A stretch of 25,636 nt of DNA from Paracoccaceae bacterium (GTDB taxonomy: Bacteria > Pseudomonadota > Alphaproteobacteria > Rhodobacterales > Rhodobacteraceae). Shown here one piece after another: positions 1-7,341 of the stretch. Made by a program: the position numbers and the translations under genes. The notes beneath the pieces were generated by a model, which ran no database searches, was not told the origin of the DNA, and worked only from the letters and a program-made list of their open reading frames with translations. How positions within the stretch are numbered: position 1 is the stretch's first letter; each line of letters opens with the position of its first letter. The DNA lies in NCBI GenBank assembly GCA_015487335.1, contig WFPZ01000233.1, positions 1 to 25,636 on the forward strand. Reading direction: 5' to 3'.

Positions 1-424
1 CCAGTTCGCGCCCGTCGGCCCAGACACGCCCCACCCGGGTGATCACCCCCTCGCACAGGGCGATCGCCAGGCTCACCGAGTAGGAATAGCTCACGTTCCC
101 GCGGCGCCCGCCGCCGCCCTTGCCCGAGCCCCCGCCCTGGGCGCTCTCGACGAAACGCGAGGCCCAGATCACCTGCCCCGGCACCCGCATCCGCCCGTAG
201 ACCTGCGCAATCGCCGCCCCCTCGCCGGCCCCGGTGAGGCGGAAGCGGTCCACCCGGCCGGTCTCCACCGGCTCCGAGCCCGCCCCCATCAGCCGTGCAT
301 CGACGGCTCGCCCCAGCCCGGCCCCGATCGCCCGGCCGATCACCACCGAGGACAGCCCCAGCACGCCGCCGCCCACCGAGGCGCCGGCCGCCGCGCCAAC
401 CGCCGATAATACAATCGTCGCCAT
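1..424 (-). CDS. GTA orfg15 N-terminus (host-specificity / tail megatron protein), partial
   Basis: This is the first 141 codons of a gene running off the left edge. The ATG at 424-422 overlaps the orfg14 stop as TGATG. The translation begins MATIVLSAVGAAAGASVGGG: an Ala/Gly-rich hydrophobic segment, then a conserved stretch around YGRMRVPGQVIWASRF and a Gly/Lys-rich loop before SYSYSVSLAIALCEG. In RcGTA the orfg15 product is a very large baseplate protein with a glycoside-hydrolase-like TIM barrel and a receptor-binding end; those domains would lie outside this window. Identification rests on its place right after the NlpC/P60 peptidase gene and on the N-terminal pattern. The reading frame is open to base 2. 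Whether the rest is intact cannot be judged here. Confidence 0.88.
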   Translation of the reverse strand, partial: MATIVLSAVGAAAGASVGGGVLGLSSVVIGRAIGAGLGRAVDARLMGAGSEPVETGRVDRFRLTGAGEGAAIAQVYGRMRVPGQVIWASRFVESAQGGGSGKGGGGRRGNVSYSYSVSLAIALCEGVITRVGRVWADGREL

Positions 425-855
425 CAGTTACTCCCGTCAGGAAATTCGAACACCGCCACGATGCGCCGCCGCCAGGGCGCGCTGAGCGGGCTTTCCACCA
501 CCCCGTGCCCGCAATAGGCATGGATGAAACGCGCCGGCGCGCCGCCGGCATGGATGCCCAGATGCTTGGCCACCGCGCCCTCGCGCATCCTGAACAGCAG
601 CACGTCGCCCGGCCCCATCTCGGCCAGGGCCTTGCGCCGCATGTGCCGACGCGCCGCCGCCCACAGCAGCTCCTCGCCCCCCGGCTCGCCCCAGTCGGGG
701 GTGTAGGCGGGCACCGGCTCGGGCTCGTCCCCGTGCAGCTCGCGCCACACCCCGCGCACCAGCCCCAGGCAATCGGCCCCCGCCCCGCGCGCCGAGGCCT
801 GATGCACGTAGGGCGTGCCCAGCCAGCCGCGGGCGGCCTCCACCACCGGGCTCAC
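424..855 (-). CDS. GTA orfg14, NlpC/P60-family tail peptidase
   Basis: A 143-residue cell-wall peptidase of the phage NlpC/P60 type, expected to cut peptidoglycan peptide stems during particle entry or tail assembly. The nucleophile is Cys29 in GADCLGLVRG, and the partner His is probably His98 or His102 in AKHLGIHAGG. The N-terminal WLGTPYVHQAS is typical of the family. The start is GTG at 855-853: it overlaps the orfg13 stop as GTGA and has GGGAG about 9 bases upstream. The ATG that opens the same frame at 1053 would lie deep inside orfg13 and adds low-complexity sequence, so I reject it. Cotranscribed with orfg13 and orfg15. Length fits the GTA family. Confidence 0.93.
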   Translation of the reverse strand: MSPVVEAARGWLGTPYVHQASARGAGADCLGLVRGVWRELHGDEPEPVPAYTPDWGEPGGEELLWAAARRHMRRKALAEMGPGDVLLFRMREGAVAKHLGIHAGGAPARFIHAYCGHGVVESPLSAPWRRRIVAVFEFPDGSN

Positions 856-1742
856 GCGCTCAGGCTCCCGCCGTCGTTCGCCCCGTCGCGGCGCGGCACG
901 CTCATCTGCCAGTCCTCGCCGGGGATCGCCGGAAAGCCGCGGTAGTTGACCACATTGCCGAACTTCAGCCGGCAGGTCTCCAGCCGCCGGTCGCAGCCCG
1001 CCTCCAGCCGCAGTTCGTCGCCCGCCGCCACCGGCGCGCGCAGCGCCTCCCACAGCTCGATCACCCGCCGACCGTCGCGCAGCCGGTCGTTCTTGACCAC
1101 CCCGGCAAGCCCCGCCGCCGCGCCCGAGCGCATCACCAGCCGGCCCTTCTCGAACCAGCGCTCGGCAAAGCCCGCCAGCTCGGCAAATTCGAACACGCGG
1201 CCATCGCGCACCTCTTCCACCGGCCCGGTGAAGGCATAGCCCGGCCGGTCGAGATCGACGCCGCAGGCCGCATCGCCCAGCACCGCCGAACAGGGGCGCT
1301 GATAGACCCGCCCGCGGGGCTGGCCCAGCGCCTCTGCCAGGCCCCGCAACTCGGCCTGGAAGGCGCCGCCGGCGCGCCGGATCTCGCCGATGGTGCCGGC
1401 AAACAGCACCACCCGCTGCTCCACCTCGCGCCAGTTCACCAGCCAGGCGGTCACCTGTGCCCCGTCATAGCGCCCGGCCAGCACGTCGGCCTCGCTGATC
1501 GCCTCGCCCGAGAGCACCCCCAGCGCCTCGGTGTTGTCCACCGCCAGGCCCGTCGTCTGCTCGATGGCCTGCGCCGACAGCCCCGCCTCGGGGCGGAACG
1601 TCACCCCCTCGAAGCTCAGCGCCACGTCGTGGTCGGTAAATCCCAGCACCACCCCGTCGGTGCGTGCCACCGCCCAGCAGCGGCACAAGGTGGTGGCGCC
1701 GCTCTCCAGATGGGCCTGCAGGGCCTGCGGCAGCGCGCTCAT
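852..1742 (-). CDS. GTA orfg13, baseplate hub protein (DUF2163 / phage_BR0599 type)
   Basis: A 296-residue protein of the family with an N-terminal DUF2163 domain and a C-terminal phage_BR0599 domain, forming the hub of the GTA baseplate below the distal tail protein. Four cysteines sit in two pairs, Cys151/Cys160 (PCSAVLGDAAC) and Cys250/Cys257 (GCDRRLETC), before the conserved FGNVVNYRGFPAIPGEDW. This spacing resembles lambda gpL-like tail-tip proteins that hold an iron-sulfur cluster. That the cluster forms here is inference. The start ATG at 1742 overlaps the orfg12 stop by four bases (ATGA), and the stop overlaps the orfg14 GTG. It is full length with no break. Confidence 0.93.
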   Translation of the reverse strand: MSALPQALQAHLESGATTLCRCWAVARTDGVVLGFTDHDVALSFEGVTFRPEAGLSAQAIEQTTGLAVDNTEALGVLSGEAISEADVLAGRYDGAQVTAWLVNWREVEQRVVLFAGTIGEIRRAGGAFQAELRGLAEALGQPRGRVYQRPCSAVLGDAACGVDLDRPGYAFTGPVEEVRDGRVFEFAELAGFAERWFEKGRLVMRSGAAAGLAGVVKNDRLRDGRRVIELWEALRAPVAAGDELRLEAGCDRRLETCRLKFGNVVNYRGFPAIPGEDWQMSVPRRDGANDGGSLSA

Positions 1743-2371
1743 GCCCGCACCTCCACCACCGGCACGCTGGGCACCTCGCCGGCCTGGAAACTGGCCACCG
1801 AGGTGCGGATCGCATCGGTATCGAAGCGCACCGGCACGTCGAACTCGAACCCAGCCGTCACCTGCGCCCCCGCGCCCGGCGGATCGGCGAAGGTGACGAT
1901 GCCGGTGGCGGTATCGACGGTGAAATGCACCCCCTCGCGCTGGGGGTCGCCCGCCACGCCCACCCGCACCGTGCCTGCCACCGGCTTGGTGATCGGGCGC
2001 AGATAGGCCGCCTCGCCGCTGCCGTACTTCTTGACCAGCTGGAAATCGGTGCGCACCCCATCGCCCACGCCCAGCAGCTGATCCTCGAATCCCACCTCGG
2101 CCGAGGGCGCGCAGGACTTGTAGTCGGACCAGTCCTTCCAGCGGAACCCGTAAAGCTGCCCCCGCCGGGCCTCGAAGAAGGCCACCAGCTGCTCGATATC
2201 GTCCAGAGAGCGCATCCCCACCCCGGCGTCATAGCGCCGGCGCGAATGGGCCCAGGGGCTGTTGCGCTCCTCGAATCCGTTGGCCAGCGCCACGATCTCG
2301 GTGCGCCGCTCCGGCCCGCCCACCGAGCCGAAGCTCAAGCTGGCCGGAAACCTGACCTCGTGAAACCGCAT
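1739..2371 (-). CDS. GTA orfg12, distal tail protein (DUF2460 family)
   Basis: A 210-residue protein of the DUF2460 family (TIGR02217-like), the distal tail or Dit-like ring joining the GTA tail tube to the hub. Recognisable blocks are FHEVRFPASLSFGSVGGPER at the N-terminus, then YDAGVGMRSLDDIEQLVAFF, RRGQLYGFRWKDWSDYKSC and a beta-rich C-terminal half ending FDTDAIRTSVASFQAGEVPS. The start at 2371 has GGGGAGAGC about 6 bases upstream. Twelve bases separate it from the orfg11 stop, and its own stop overlaps orfg13. No sign of decay. Confidence 0.94.
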   Translation of the reverse strand: MRFHEVRFPASLSFGSVGGPERRTEIVALANGFEERNSPWAHSRRRYDAGVGMRSLDDIEQLVAFFEARRGQLYGFRWKDWSDYKSCAPSAEVGFEDQLLGVGDGVRTDFQLVKKYGSGEAAYLRPITKPVAGTVRVGVAGDPQREGVHFTVDTATGIVTFADPPGAGAQVTAGFEFDVPVRFDTDAIRTSVASFQAGEVPSVPVVEVRA

Positions 2372-2383
2372 GAATGCTCTCCC

Positions 2384-3046
2384 CTACCTGTTGCGCTGCC
2401 CGCGGGCCAGAACCCGCCCCAGATGGGCCGCGATCTGCCCCTGCGAGCGGCGGAATCCCTCCACATCGGGGGTGGAGATGTTGAACACCACGTTCACCGG
2501 CCGCCCGCCGCCCTCGGCGCGCACCCCCAGCCGCCCGTCGGCGCCGCGCGCCAGCGGCAGGATCGCCTCCGGCCCCGCTTCGCCCATCAGCCCCATGCCG
2601 CCGCGCATCGGAAAGGCCACCGGCCCGCTCACCACCCCGCCGCGGGCAAAGGGCATCACCCGCCCCTGGGCGAAACCGCCACCCGCCGCGAAGGGCAGGA
2701 CCGAGCCGATCACCGCCTCCATGCCGCCCGCCAGCAGCCCCGCGGCCCGGTCGGTCACCGGCCTCAGCGCGGCGCGATAGGCCGCATCCAGCATCGAGCG
2801 GCCCACCTCGCGCAGCGCCCCGGAAAGCCGCGCGCCGTCGAACACCAGCCCGTCGATCGCCCGGCGCAACCCCTCGCTGATTCCGCGCTTCATTCCGCCC
2901 AGTTCGCGCGAGGTGTCGGCGATGGTCGCCCGCACCTGCACCAGCTCCTGCGAAAACGCCGCCGCCATCGCCGCGGCCCCGCTCATCGAGCCTTCCAGCG
3001 CCTCGATCTGCGCCCGCAGCGCCTTTCCCTCATTCCTGTCGCTCAT
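2384..3046 (-). CDS. GTA orfg11, short tail tape measure protein
   Basis: A 220-residue protein matching the short tape measure of GTA particles. The first half is helical (MSDRNEGKALRAQIEALEGS onward, with charged heptad-like stretches). The second half has Gly-rich segments (FAAGGGFAQGRVMPFARGG) and the EAGPEAILPLARG motif common at the C-terminus of tape measure proteins, then VNVVFNISTPDVEGFRRSQ. Tape measure length sets tail length, so 220 residues implies a short tail, as in RcGTA. The start at 3046 has GGAAGGGATG just upstream and overlaps orfg10.1 by 17 bases. An in-frame alternative is not needed. Confidence 0.92.
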   Translation of the reverse strand: MSDRNEGKALRAQIEALEGSMSGAAAMAAAFSQELVQVRATIADTSRELGGMKRGISEGLRRAIDGLVFDGARLSGALREVGRSMLDAAYRAALRPVTDRAAGLLAGGMEAVIGSVLPFAAGGGFAQGRVMPFARGGVVSGPVAFPMRGGMGLMGEAGPEAILPLARGADGRLGVRAEGGGRPVNVVFNISTPDVEGFRRSQGQIAAHLGRVLARGQRNR

Positions 3047-3260
3047 TCATCCCTTCCTCATGCTCCGCCTGCGCCGCCGGCCCGTCGGGGAAGGCCGCGG
3101 CCAGTTCCTCCAGCCGCGACCGGCTCAGCGGCGCCACGCCGCCGCCGTGGCCCAGCATCAGCGCCAGTTCCGCCGGGGTGAGCGCCCAGAACTCGGCCGG
3201 CCTCAGCCCCAGCCCCTGCATCCCGGCCCGCATCAGGGCGGGCCAGTCGAAGGCGCTCAT
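3030..3260 (-). CDS. GTA orfg10.1, phage tail assembly chaperone (rcc01693-like)
   Basis: A 76-residue protein whose first half, MSAFDWPALMRAGMQGLGLR followed by PAEFWALTPAELALMLG, is the signature of the small GTA tail assembly chaperone (TIGR02216-like). In tailed phages paired small proteins between the major tail gene and the tape measure gene chaperone the tape measure, and orfg10/orfg10.1 occupy that slot. The ATG at 3260-3258 overlaps the orfg10 stop by four bases. Here it is a separate start rather than a programmed frameshift product, since each gene has its own start codon. It overlaps orfg11 by 17 bases. Confidence 0.9.
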   Translation of the reverse strand: MSAFDWPALMRAGMQGLGLRPAEFWALTPAELALMLGHGGGVAPLSRSRLEELAAAFPDGPAAQAEHEEGMNERQE

Positions 3261-3577
3261 TCCTGCCCGGGCAGGGCGAAGGCCCGGCCCAGCAGCTGGC
3301 CCGCCGCGCGCGCCGCGGCCAGCGGCCCGCCCTCGATCTCGGCGCGCAGCAGATCCTCCGGCCCGCCGTCCCAGCCGCCGCCGCGCAGACCCGCCGCCAC
3401 CAGCGCCAGCACGTCGCGGGCCGAGAACGCCCCGGCCTCGAAACGCTCCACCAGCGACACCAGGCTGTCCTCGCCCAGCCGCGCCTCCAGTTCCGCCAAC
3501 GCCCCCAGCGTCAGCTTCATCACCCGGCGCTCGCCGTCGATCACCAGCGCCACCTCGCCCGCCCAGGGGTTCGCCAT
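3257..3577 (-). CDS. GTA orfg10, gene transfer agent family protein (tail chaperone-like)
   Basis: A 106-residue acidic protein in the orfg10 position. It reads MANPWAGEVALVIDGERRVM then KLTLGALAELEARLGEDSLV, which matches GTA gp10, a homologue of tail-tube assembly chaperones that act before tape measure polymerisation. The start at 3577 lies 4 bases after the orfg9 stop, with only a weak purine tract (TAGGGCC) in front, so translation is probably coupled to orfg9. The C-terminus is Ala/Gly rich and ends FALPGQE with ATGA overlap into orfg10.1. Confidence 0.92.
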   Translation of the reverse strand: MANPWAGEVALVIDGERRVMKLTLGALAELEARLGEDSLVSLVERFEAGAFSARDVLALVAAGLRGGGWDGGPEDLLRAEIEGGPLAAARAAGQLLGRAFALPGQE

Positions 3578-3581
3578 GGCC

Positions 3582-3995
3582 CTAGATCGCCGTGAAGCTC
3601 AGCGCCCCGGCCGAGGCCAGCGACATCTCGTAGGTGGCCTCGCCGTTGTGGCTGCCGGCATATTCGATCGCCGTCACCTGAAACGGCCCCTCGATGATCC
3701 CGAAATCGGGGATCACGATCTGGAACTGCGGGATCGTGCCGTCGAAGAACACCTGACGCATGCGCTCGTCGGTGACCTCGTCGCGGAACACCCCCGAGCC
3801 GGACACCGAGGCGCTCTTCACCCCCGAGCCAGCCAGCAGCTCGCGCCAGCCGCCGGCGCTTTCCAGAGAGGTCACGTCCACGCTCTCGGCGTTGAAGGAA
3901 ATGCGCGTGGCACGCAGCCCCGCCACGGTGGTGAAACTGCCGCCACCGGTCATGTCGAGCTTTACAAGAAGGTCCTTGCCGTTCTGGGCAACCAT
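3582..3995 (-). CDS. GTA orfg9, major tail tube protein
   Basis: A 137-residue major tail protein (TIGR02126-like) that stacks in hexameric rings to build the tail tube. Hallmarks are MVAQNGKDLLVKLDMTGGGS, then LRATRISFNAESVDVTSLES, GWRELLAGSGVKSASVSGSG, the DERMRQVFFDGTIPQFQIVI block and the C-terminal YAGSHNGEATYEMSLASAGA. I place the start at ATG 3995-3993, nine bases after GGAG. An in-frame ATG two codons upstream (4001) sits only three bases after that GGAG and is less likely. Preceded by 27 untranslated bases after orfg8. Highly conserved in Rhodobacterales, and no damage is seen. Confidence 0.94.
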   Translation of the reverse strand: MVAQNGKDLLVKLDMTGGGSFTTVAGLRATRISFNAESVDVTSLESAGGWRELLAGSGVKSASVSGSGVFRDEVTDERMRQVFFDGTIPQFQIVIPDFGIIEGPFQVTAIEYAGSHNGEATYEMSLASAGALSFTAI

Positions 3996-4022
3996 GTCCA
4001 TTCACTCCAGTTGTCGAAAAAT

Positions 4023-4430
4023 TCAGTCCTCGACGCGCGCCGCGAAACGCAGGTCGATGCGCCGGATGTCGGCGTCCTGCACGCGCCGGGCGGTGGCGCG
4101 CAGGAAGTTGAGGTAAACCAGCCGCCCGCGCGCCAGCGCCAGATTGGCGCCCACGAGCGCGTCGGACACCGCCGCCGCCACCTCCTTGGCGGAGTAGAAC
4201 CCCGCCGCCGAGGTCACCACCGAGACGGTGAACTCGTGCACCGCGCCAGGGCGCGTGCCGTCGCCGTGCTCGTGCGCCTCCTCGGGGCCGATCACGACAT
4301 AGGTGGTGGGCACCACCCCCGGTGGCGCGGCATCGAAGATGTCCGTGCCCACCAGCCCGGTCAGCACCGGATCGGCCAGCAACTGCTGATAGACCGCCTC
4401 CTGAAGGGCGGCCGCAACGCCGTAACTCAT
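4023..4430 (-). CDS. GTA orfg8, tail terminator (DUF3168)
   Basis: A 135-residue DUF3168 protein, the tail terminator that caps the tail tube and joins it to the neck. The sequence begins MSYGVAAALQEAVYQQLLAD and contains DIFDAAPPGVVPTTYVVIGP and HEFTVSVVTSAAGFYSAKEV, typical of this family. The start is decided by the ribosome site: AGGAGG ends seven bases before the ATG at 4430-4428, and that ATG overlaps the orfg7 stop as ATGA. A longer in-frame start at 4457 would bury the ribosome site inside the gene. Confidence 0.93.
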   Translation of the reverse strand: MSYGVAAALQEAVYQQLLADPVLTGLVGTDIFDAAPPGVVPTTYVVIGPEEAHEHGDGTRPGAVHEFTVSVVTSAAGFYSAKEVAAAVSDALVGANLALARGRLVYLNFLRATARRVQDADIRRIDLRFAARVED

Positions 4431-4768
4431 GCCAGAACCTCCTCGCGGGCATGGCACGTCAGATAGCGCCCCTGCCCGTCAGCCTCGGATACCGCCAGGA
4501 TGCGAAACACCCGGGCGCCTTCGCGGAACCGCTGGTCGGGGCGCGGGCGCATCGGATCGCCCGGCGGAGCGGCGCGCACCACGATGCGGTAGGCCACCGC
4601 CGAGAGCGTCACGTGTTCCCCCGCCCGCTCGCGCCCCGGGCCGGCCTTCACCTCGGCCCACAGCTCGCCCACCGGCGCCCAGCTTTCGCTCAGGCCTCCG
4701 GCCCCGTCGGGGACGCGCACCGCCTCTTCCAGCACCAGCCGGCGGTTGAGCTTCGCCGGCCCCCTCAT
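4427..4768 (-). CDS. GTA orfg7, head-tail stopper / head closure protein
   Basis: A 113-residue protein of the SPP1-type head closure family (TIGR01563-like), which seals the portal channel after packaging. It reads MRGPAKLNRRLVLEEAVRVP, then GGLSESWAPVGELWAEVKAG and a C-terminal VFRILAVSEADGQGRYLTCH, a pattern common to phage stoppers. The ATG at 4768-4766 overlaps the orfg6 stop as ATGA, and the gene ends overlapping orfg8 by four bases. The same frame stays open upstream to 5047, but that part is out of frame with orfg6 and looks non-coding. Confidence 0.92.
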   Translation of the reverse strand: MRGPAKLNRRLVLEEAVRVPDGAGGLSESWAPVGELWAEVKAGPGRERAGEHVTLSAVAYRIVVRAAPPGDPMRPRPDQRFREGARVFRILAVSEADGQGRYLTCHAREEVLA

Positions 4769-5361
4769 CGCACGCCCCCGCCGAGGATGCGCACGTTGCG
4801 GTAGCGCTCGACCAGAACCCCCACCCCGTAGGGCAGCTCGCCCGCCTCCGCCGAGGCCGAGCGGTTCTCGTAGTAATGGGCCGCCAGCAGCATCACCGCC
4901 TGGCCCAGATCCGCCGGCACGTCGGCCCAGCCCGGGCCGTAGCCGGCGGTGAAGTCGATCTCCGCCGAGCCCCCCGCGGGGATCGCCGGCAACGCCGTGC
5001 CCGCGGCCACCAGCGCCGGACGGTGATCGTCCGGCTGCAGCCGCCACAGCGCCGCATCGGCCAGGCTCGTCTGGCCCAGCCGGTCCACCAGGCGCACCGC
5101 CCCCACCGCCGAGACCGGCGCCAGCGGCAGCGCCTGGCGCGCGGGCTCGCGCCAGGCGGTCAGCGTCCAGGTGTAGCGCTTTTCCACCAGCACCTTGCCG
5201 GTGCGCGCCTCGATCGCCGCAATCGCCGCGCGCAGGTAGTTCTCCAGCACCGCATCCTGCGCCCCGTCGCTGGAAAACCCGCGCCCCAGCAGCAGGTGAT
5301 CCCGGAACTGCGCCACCGGCAGGGCCGTGGCGGGCACCGAGCTCTGCTCGACTAACATCAT
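4765..5361 (-). CDS. GTA orfg6, head-tail connector (adaptor) protein
   Basis: A 198-residue adaptor expected to form a ring under the portal. It begins MMLVEQSSVPATALPVAQFR, contains VLENYLRAAIAAIEARTGK and the TWTLTAWREPARQALPLAPV block, and ends with ADLGQAVMLLAAHYYENRSA, all typical of GTA gp6. Of the clustered starts at 5367, 5361 and 5358 I chose 5361 because GGAG lies seven bases upstream; the start at 5367 would sit almost on the ribosome site. It is preceded by a 187-base non-coding interval after the capsid gene that holds two GC-rich hairpins. Confidence 0.92.
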   Translation of the reverse strand: MMLVEQSSVPATALPVAQFRDHLLLGRGFSSDGAQDAVLENYLRAAIAAIEARTGKVLVEKRYTWTLTAWREPARQALPLAPVSAVGAVRLVDRLGQTSLADAALWRLQPDDHRPALVAAGTALPAIPAGGSAEIDFTAGYGPGWADVPADLGQAVMLLAAHYYENRSASAEAGELPYGVGVLVERYRNVRILGGGVR

Positions 5362-5397
5362 CCGCATTCTCCGAATTTCAGCCCCCCGGGCGGGTCA

Positions 5398-5417
5398 CCG
5401 GGCCCCGCAGGGCCCGG
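5398..5417. repeat. Perfect 8-bp inverted repeat between capsid and connector genes
   Basis: The arms CCGGGCCC (5398-5405) and GGGCCCGG (5410-5417) flank a four-base loop. It lies about 36 bases before the orfg6 start on the minus strand. There is no U-tract, so it is not a standard intrinsic terminator. It may slow ribosomes or RNA polymerase, or protect a processed mRNA end. Confidence 0.55.
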
Positions 5418-5507
5418 CACCCCGCCGCTCGTGATGGGCGCGCGCTCCCGCATCGCTCGACGGAGGGGAGCAGCTAGACGACACGGGGACAGATGCGCGC
5501 GCCCACC

Positions 5508-5534
5508 GGGGCACGGGCCCCGGGCCCGCACCCC
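5508..5534. repeat. GC-rich imperfect palindrome 3' of the capsid gene
   Basis: CGGGCCC (5514-5520) and GGGCCCG (5522-5528) are flanked by GGGG and CCCC across a CA/CA mismatch. The structure starts 14 bases after the capsid stop on the minus strand. Without a U-tract, it is more likely a 3' mRNA stabiliser or partial attenuator than a full terminator. Role is inferred from position only. Confidence 0.5.
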
Positions 5535-5548
5535 TATCCCGGACCGCC

Positions 5549-6742
5549 TCAGGCGACCGAGAATTTCAGCAGCTTGATGGCGGCAAAGTCGCTCACGTCG
5601 CCGCCCACCCGCTTGGTGGCGTAGAACAGCACGTTGGGCTTGGCGCTGAACGGGTCGCGCAGGATGCGCAGATCGGGGCGCTCGGCCACCGTGTAGCCGG
5701 CCTCGAAATCGCCAAATGCGATCGCCGCGCCGAAGCTGGAGATGTCCGGCATGTCCTCGGCGATCAGCACCGGATAGCCCATCAGCCGCGCCGGTTCCCC
5801 GGCGGCAAGGCCGTCCGACCACAGGAAGCGGCCGTCGGCATCCTTGAGCTTGCGCACCTGCCCGGCGGTCTTGGAATTCATCACGAAGGTGCCGTTGGCG
5901 CGGTACTGGGCGCCCAGGGCATAGACCAGTTCCACGATATTGTCGGCCGAGCCGAAATCGCCGTCCACCCCGGTGGGCACATAGCCGATCGAGCCCCAGG
6001 CCCACAGCGAATTGTCCACCATCGGATGGCTCAGGAAGCCCATCGGCTTGTCCACGCCGTCGCCGTTGATGAAGGCCGAGGCCTCGGCACGGGCGAACCT
6101 GTCGGCAATTCGCGCCGCCAGCCAGCCCTCGATGTCGAAGGCGCTGTCGTCCAGCAGCCGCTGGCTGACCTTGGGCAGGGCCGACAGCTCGTGCAGCGGG
6201 ATGGTGATGCGCTCGATGGCGGGGGTGGCGGTCTCGGCGGTGGCGGCCAGTTCGCTGGCCCAGCCCGAGCCCACGTCGGTGGTGTCGATCAGCACGTCGT
6301 AGCTGGTCGCCTCCACGTTGACCACGCTGGCCACCTGGCGCAGCGAGGCGGTGGAGTTGAGCACGCTCCTGATGCTTTCCGAGGTCTGCGGATCCACCAG
6401 ATAGCCGCCGTCGGCGGCAACGGCGGTGGACATCGCCTTGCCTTCCAGTTCCAGCCCGCGCAGGCCGTCGTCATCGCCCGAACGCACATAGGCCTCGAAG
6501 GCCTTGCGATGGGGCGCTTCGGCCTCGGCCGAGGTGGCAAGGGCCGGGCGGCCCAGGGTCACGGATTTCCTGTCCAGCATGGTCAGTCGCTCTTCCTGTT
6601 GTTGAAGTTTTGCATCAATTTCTCTCTGGAAATTCTTGATTTCATGGATGAAACCGGCCATGGCCTCCTTAACCTCCACGGCCGCGCCCCGGGCTTCGGG
6701 CATGCCGCCCCCGGCCCGAGCCCTCGTCTCGGTCTTGCTCAT
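5549..6742 (-). CDS. GTA orfg5, major capsid protein (HK97 fold)
   Basis: A 397-residue HK97-family major capsid protein that forms the GTA head. Residues about 24-58 (VKEAMAGFIHEIKNFQREID onward, then QQQEERLTMLDRK) look like the helical scaffolding arm removed by the orfg4 protease. The shell domain follows, with AADGGYLVDPQTSESIRSVL, SALPKVSQRLLDDSAFDIEG, EASAFINGDGVDKPMGFL, and a C-terminal MGYPVLIAEDMPDI and FYATKRVGGDV. The ATG at 6742 has AGGA about 8 bases upstream; a TTG codon in front (6745) is less likely. It lies 34 bases after orfg4. Conserved and unbroken. Confidence 0.96.
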   Translation of the reverse strand: MSKTETRARAGGGMPEARGAAVEVKEAMAGFIHEIKNFQREIDAKLQQQEERLTMLDRKSVTLGRPALATSAEAEAPHRKAFEAYVRSGDDDGLRGLELEGKAMSTAVAADGGYLVDPQTSESIRSVLNSTASLRQVASVVNVEATSYDVLIDTTDVGSGWASELAATAETATPAIERITIPLHELSALPKVSQRLLDDSAFDIEGWLAARIADRFARAEASAFINGDGVDKPMGFLSHPMVDNSLWAWGSIGYVPTGVDGDFGSADNIVELVYALGAQYRANGTFVMNSKTAGQVRKLKDADGRFLWSDGLAAGEPARLMGYPVLIAEDMPDISSFGAAIAFGDFEAGYTVAERPDLRILRDPFSAKPNVLFYATKRVGGDVSDFAAIKLLKFSVA

Positions 6743-6776
6743 CAAACAGTCCTGTCCAGATGTTGGCTTCGCCGGC

Positions 6777-7340
6777 TCAGTTGCGGGCCAGCATGCGGCG
6801 GGCCTCGTGAAAGAGATCCGCCAGTTCGCGCAGCGTATCGCCGGCCCGGGGGTCTTCTCCCTTGGCCCCGACCCGCGCCTGGGGAAGCATCGGGAAGGTC
6901 ACCAGCGACACCTCCCACAGCTCCAGTTCCGACAGAAGCCGCCGGCCCCTGTCATCCTTGCGCGCCTTCACCGTGCGATAACCGATCGACAGCCCGTCGA
7001 TCGCCCCCGCCGCGATCAGCGCCGCCGCCTCGCGGCCCTTCTCCACATCGGTGAGGATGCGCCCCTTCACGTAGAGCCCGCGCCCGTCCTCGCGCACCTC
7101 GTCCCAGACGCCGATCGGCTGGGCCGGGTCGTGCTGCCACAGCATCTTGACCCGCCGCCCCGCCGCCTCCAGCGCCTTCAGCGAGGCCCCGTAGGCCCCC
7201 GGCTGGACGATGTCGCCGCCCCGGTCGGGCTTGCCGAAATAGCTGGCATAGCCCTCGATCTTCACCCCGTCGGTCACCGAAAGCCCCTCGTCCAGCCGGC
7301 AGAACTTGCGCTCCGGCGCCCCGTTTTCCCAGCTTTCCAT
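6777..7340 (-). CDS. GTA orfg4, prohead maturation protease (HK97 / U35 type)
   Basis: A 187-residue serine protease that trims the capsid scaffold arm before DNA packaging. The family motifs are present: VKIEGYASYFGKPDRGGDIV, catalytic His70 in MLWQHDPAQPIG, Ser118 in DGLSIGYRTVKA, and Glu143 in ELWEVSLVTFPM as the likely third residue. The ATG at 7340 has GAGGAGAGG about 8 bases upstream, which settles the start against an ATG at 7403 inside the portal gene. It begins one base after the portal stop, so the small orfg3.5 of RcGTA is absent from this position. Confidence 0.95.
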   Translation of the reverse strand: MESWENGAPERKFCRLDEGLSVTDGVKIEGYASYFGKPDRGGDIVQPGAYGASLKALEAAGRRVKMLWQHDPAQPIGVWDEVREDGRGLYVKGRILTDVEKGREAAALIAAGAIDGLSIGYRTVKARKDDRGRRLLSELELWEVSLVTFPMLPQARVGAKGEDPRAGDTLRELADLFHEARRMLARN

Positions 7341-7341
7341 C

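Noticed and set aside
1664..3181. A 505-codon plus-strand open frame across the GTA genes
   Set aside because: It is antisense to orfg11-orfg13, rich in Pro, Arg, His and Ala, and has no motif or ribosome site. Long shadow frames are expected in sequence this rich in G and C. The same applies to the plus-strand frames at 2913-4466 and 8704-10257.
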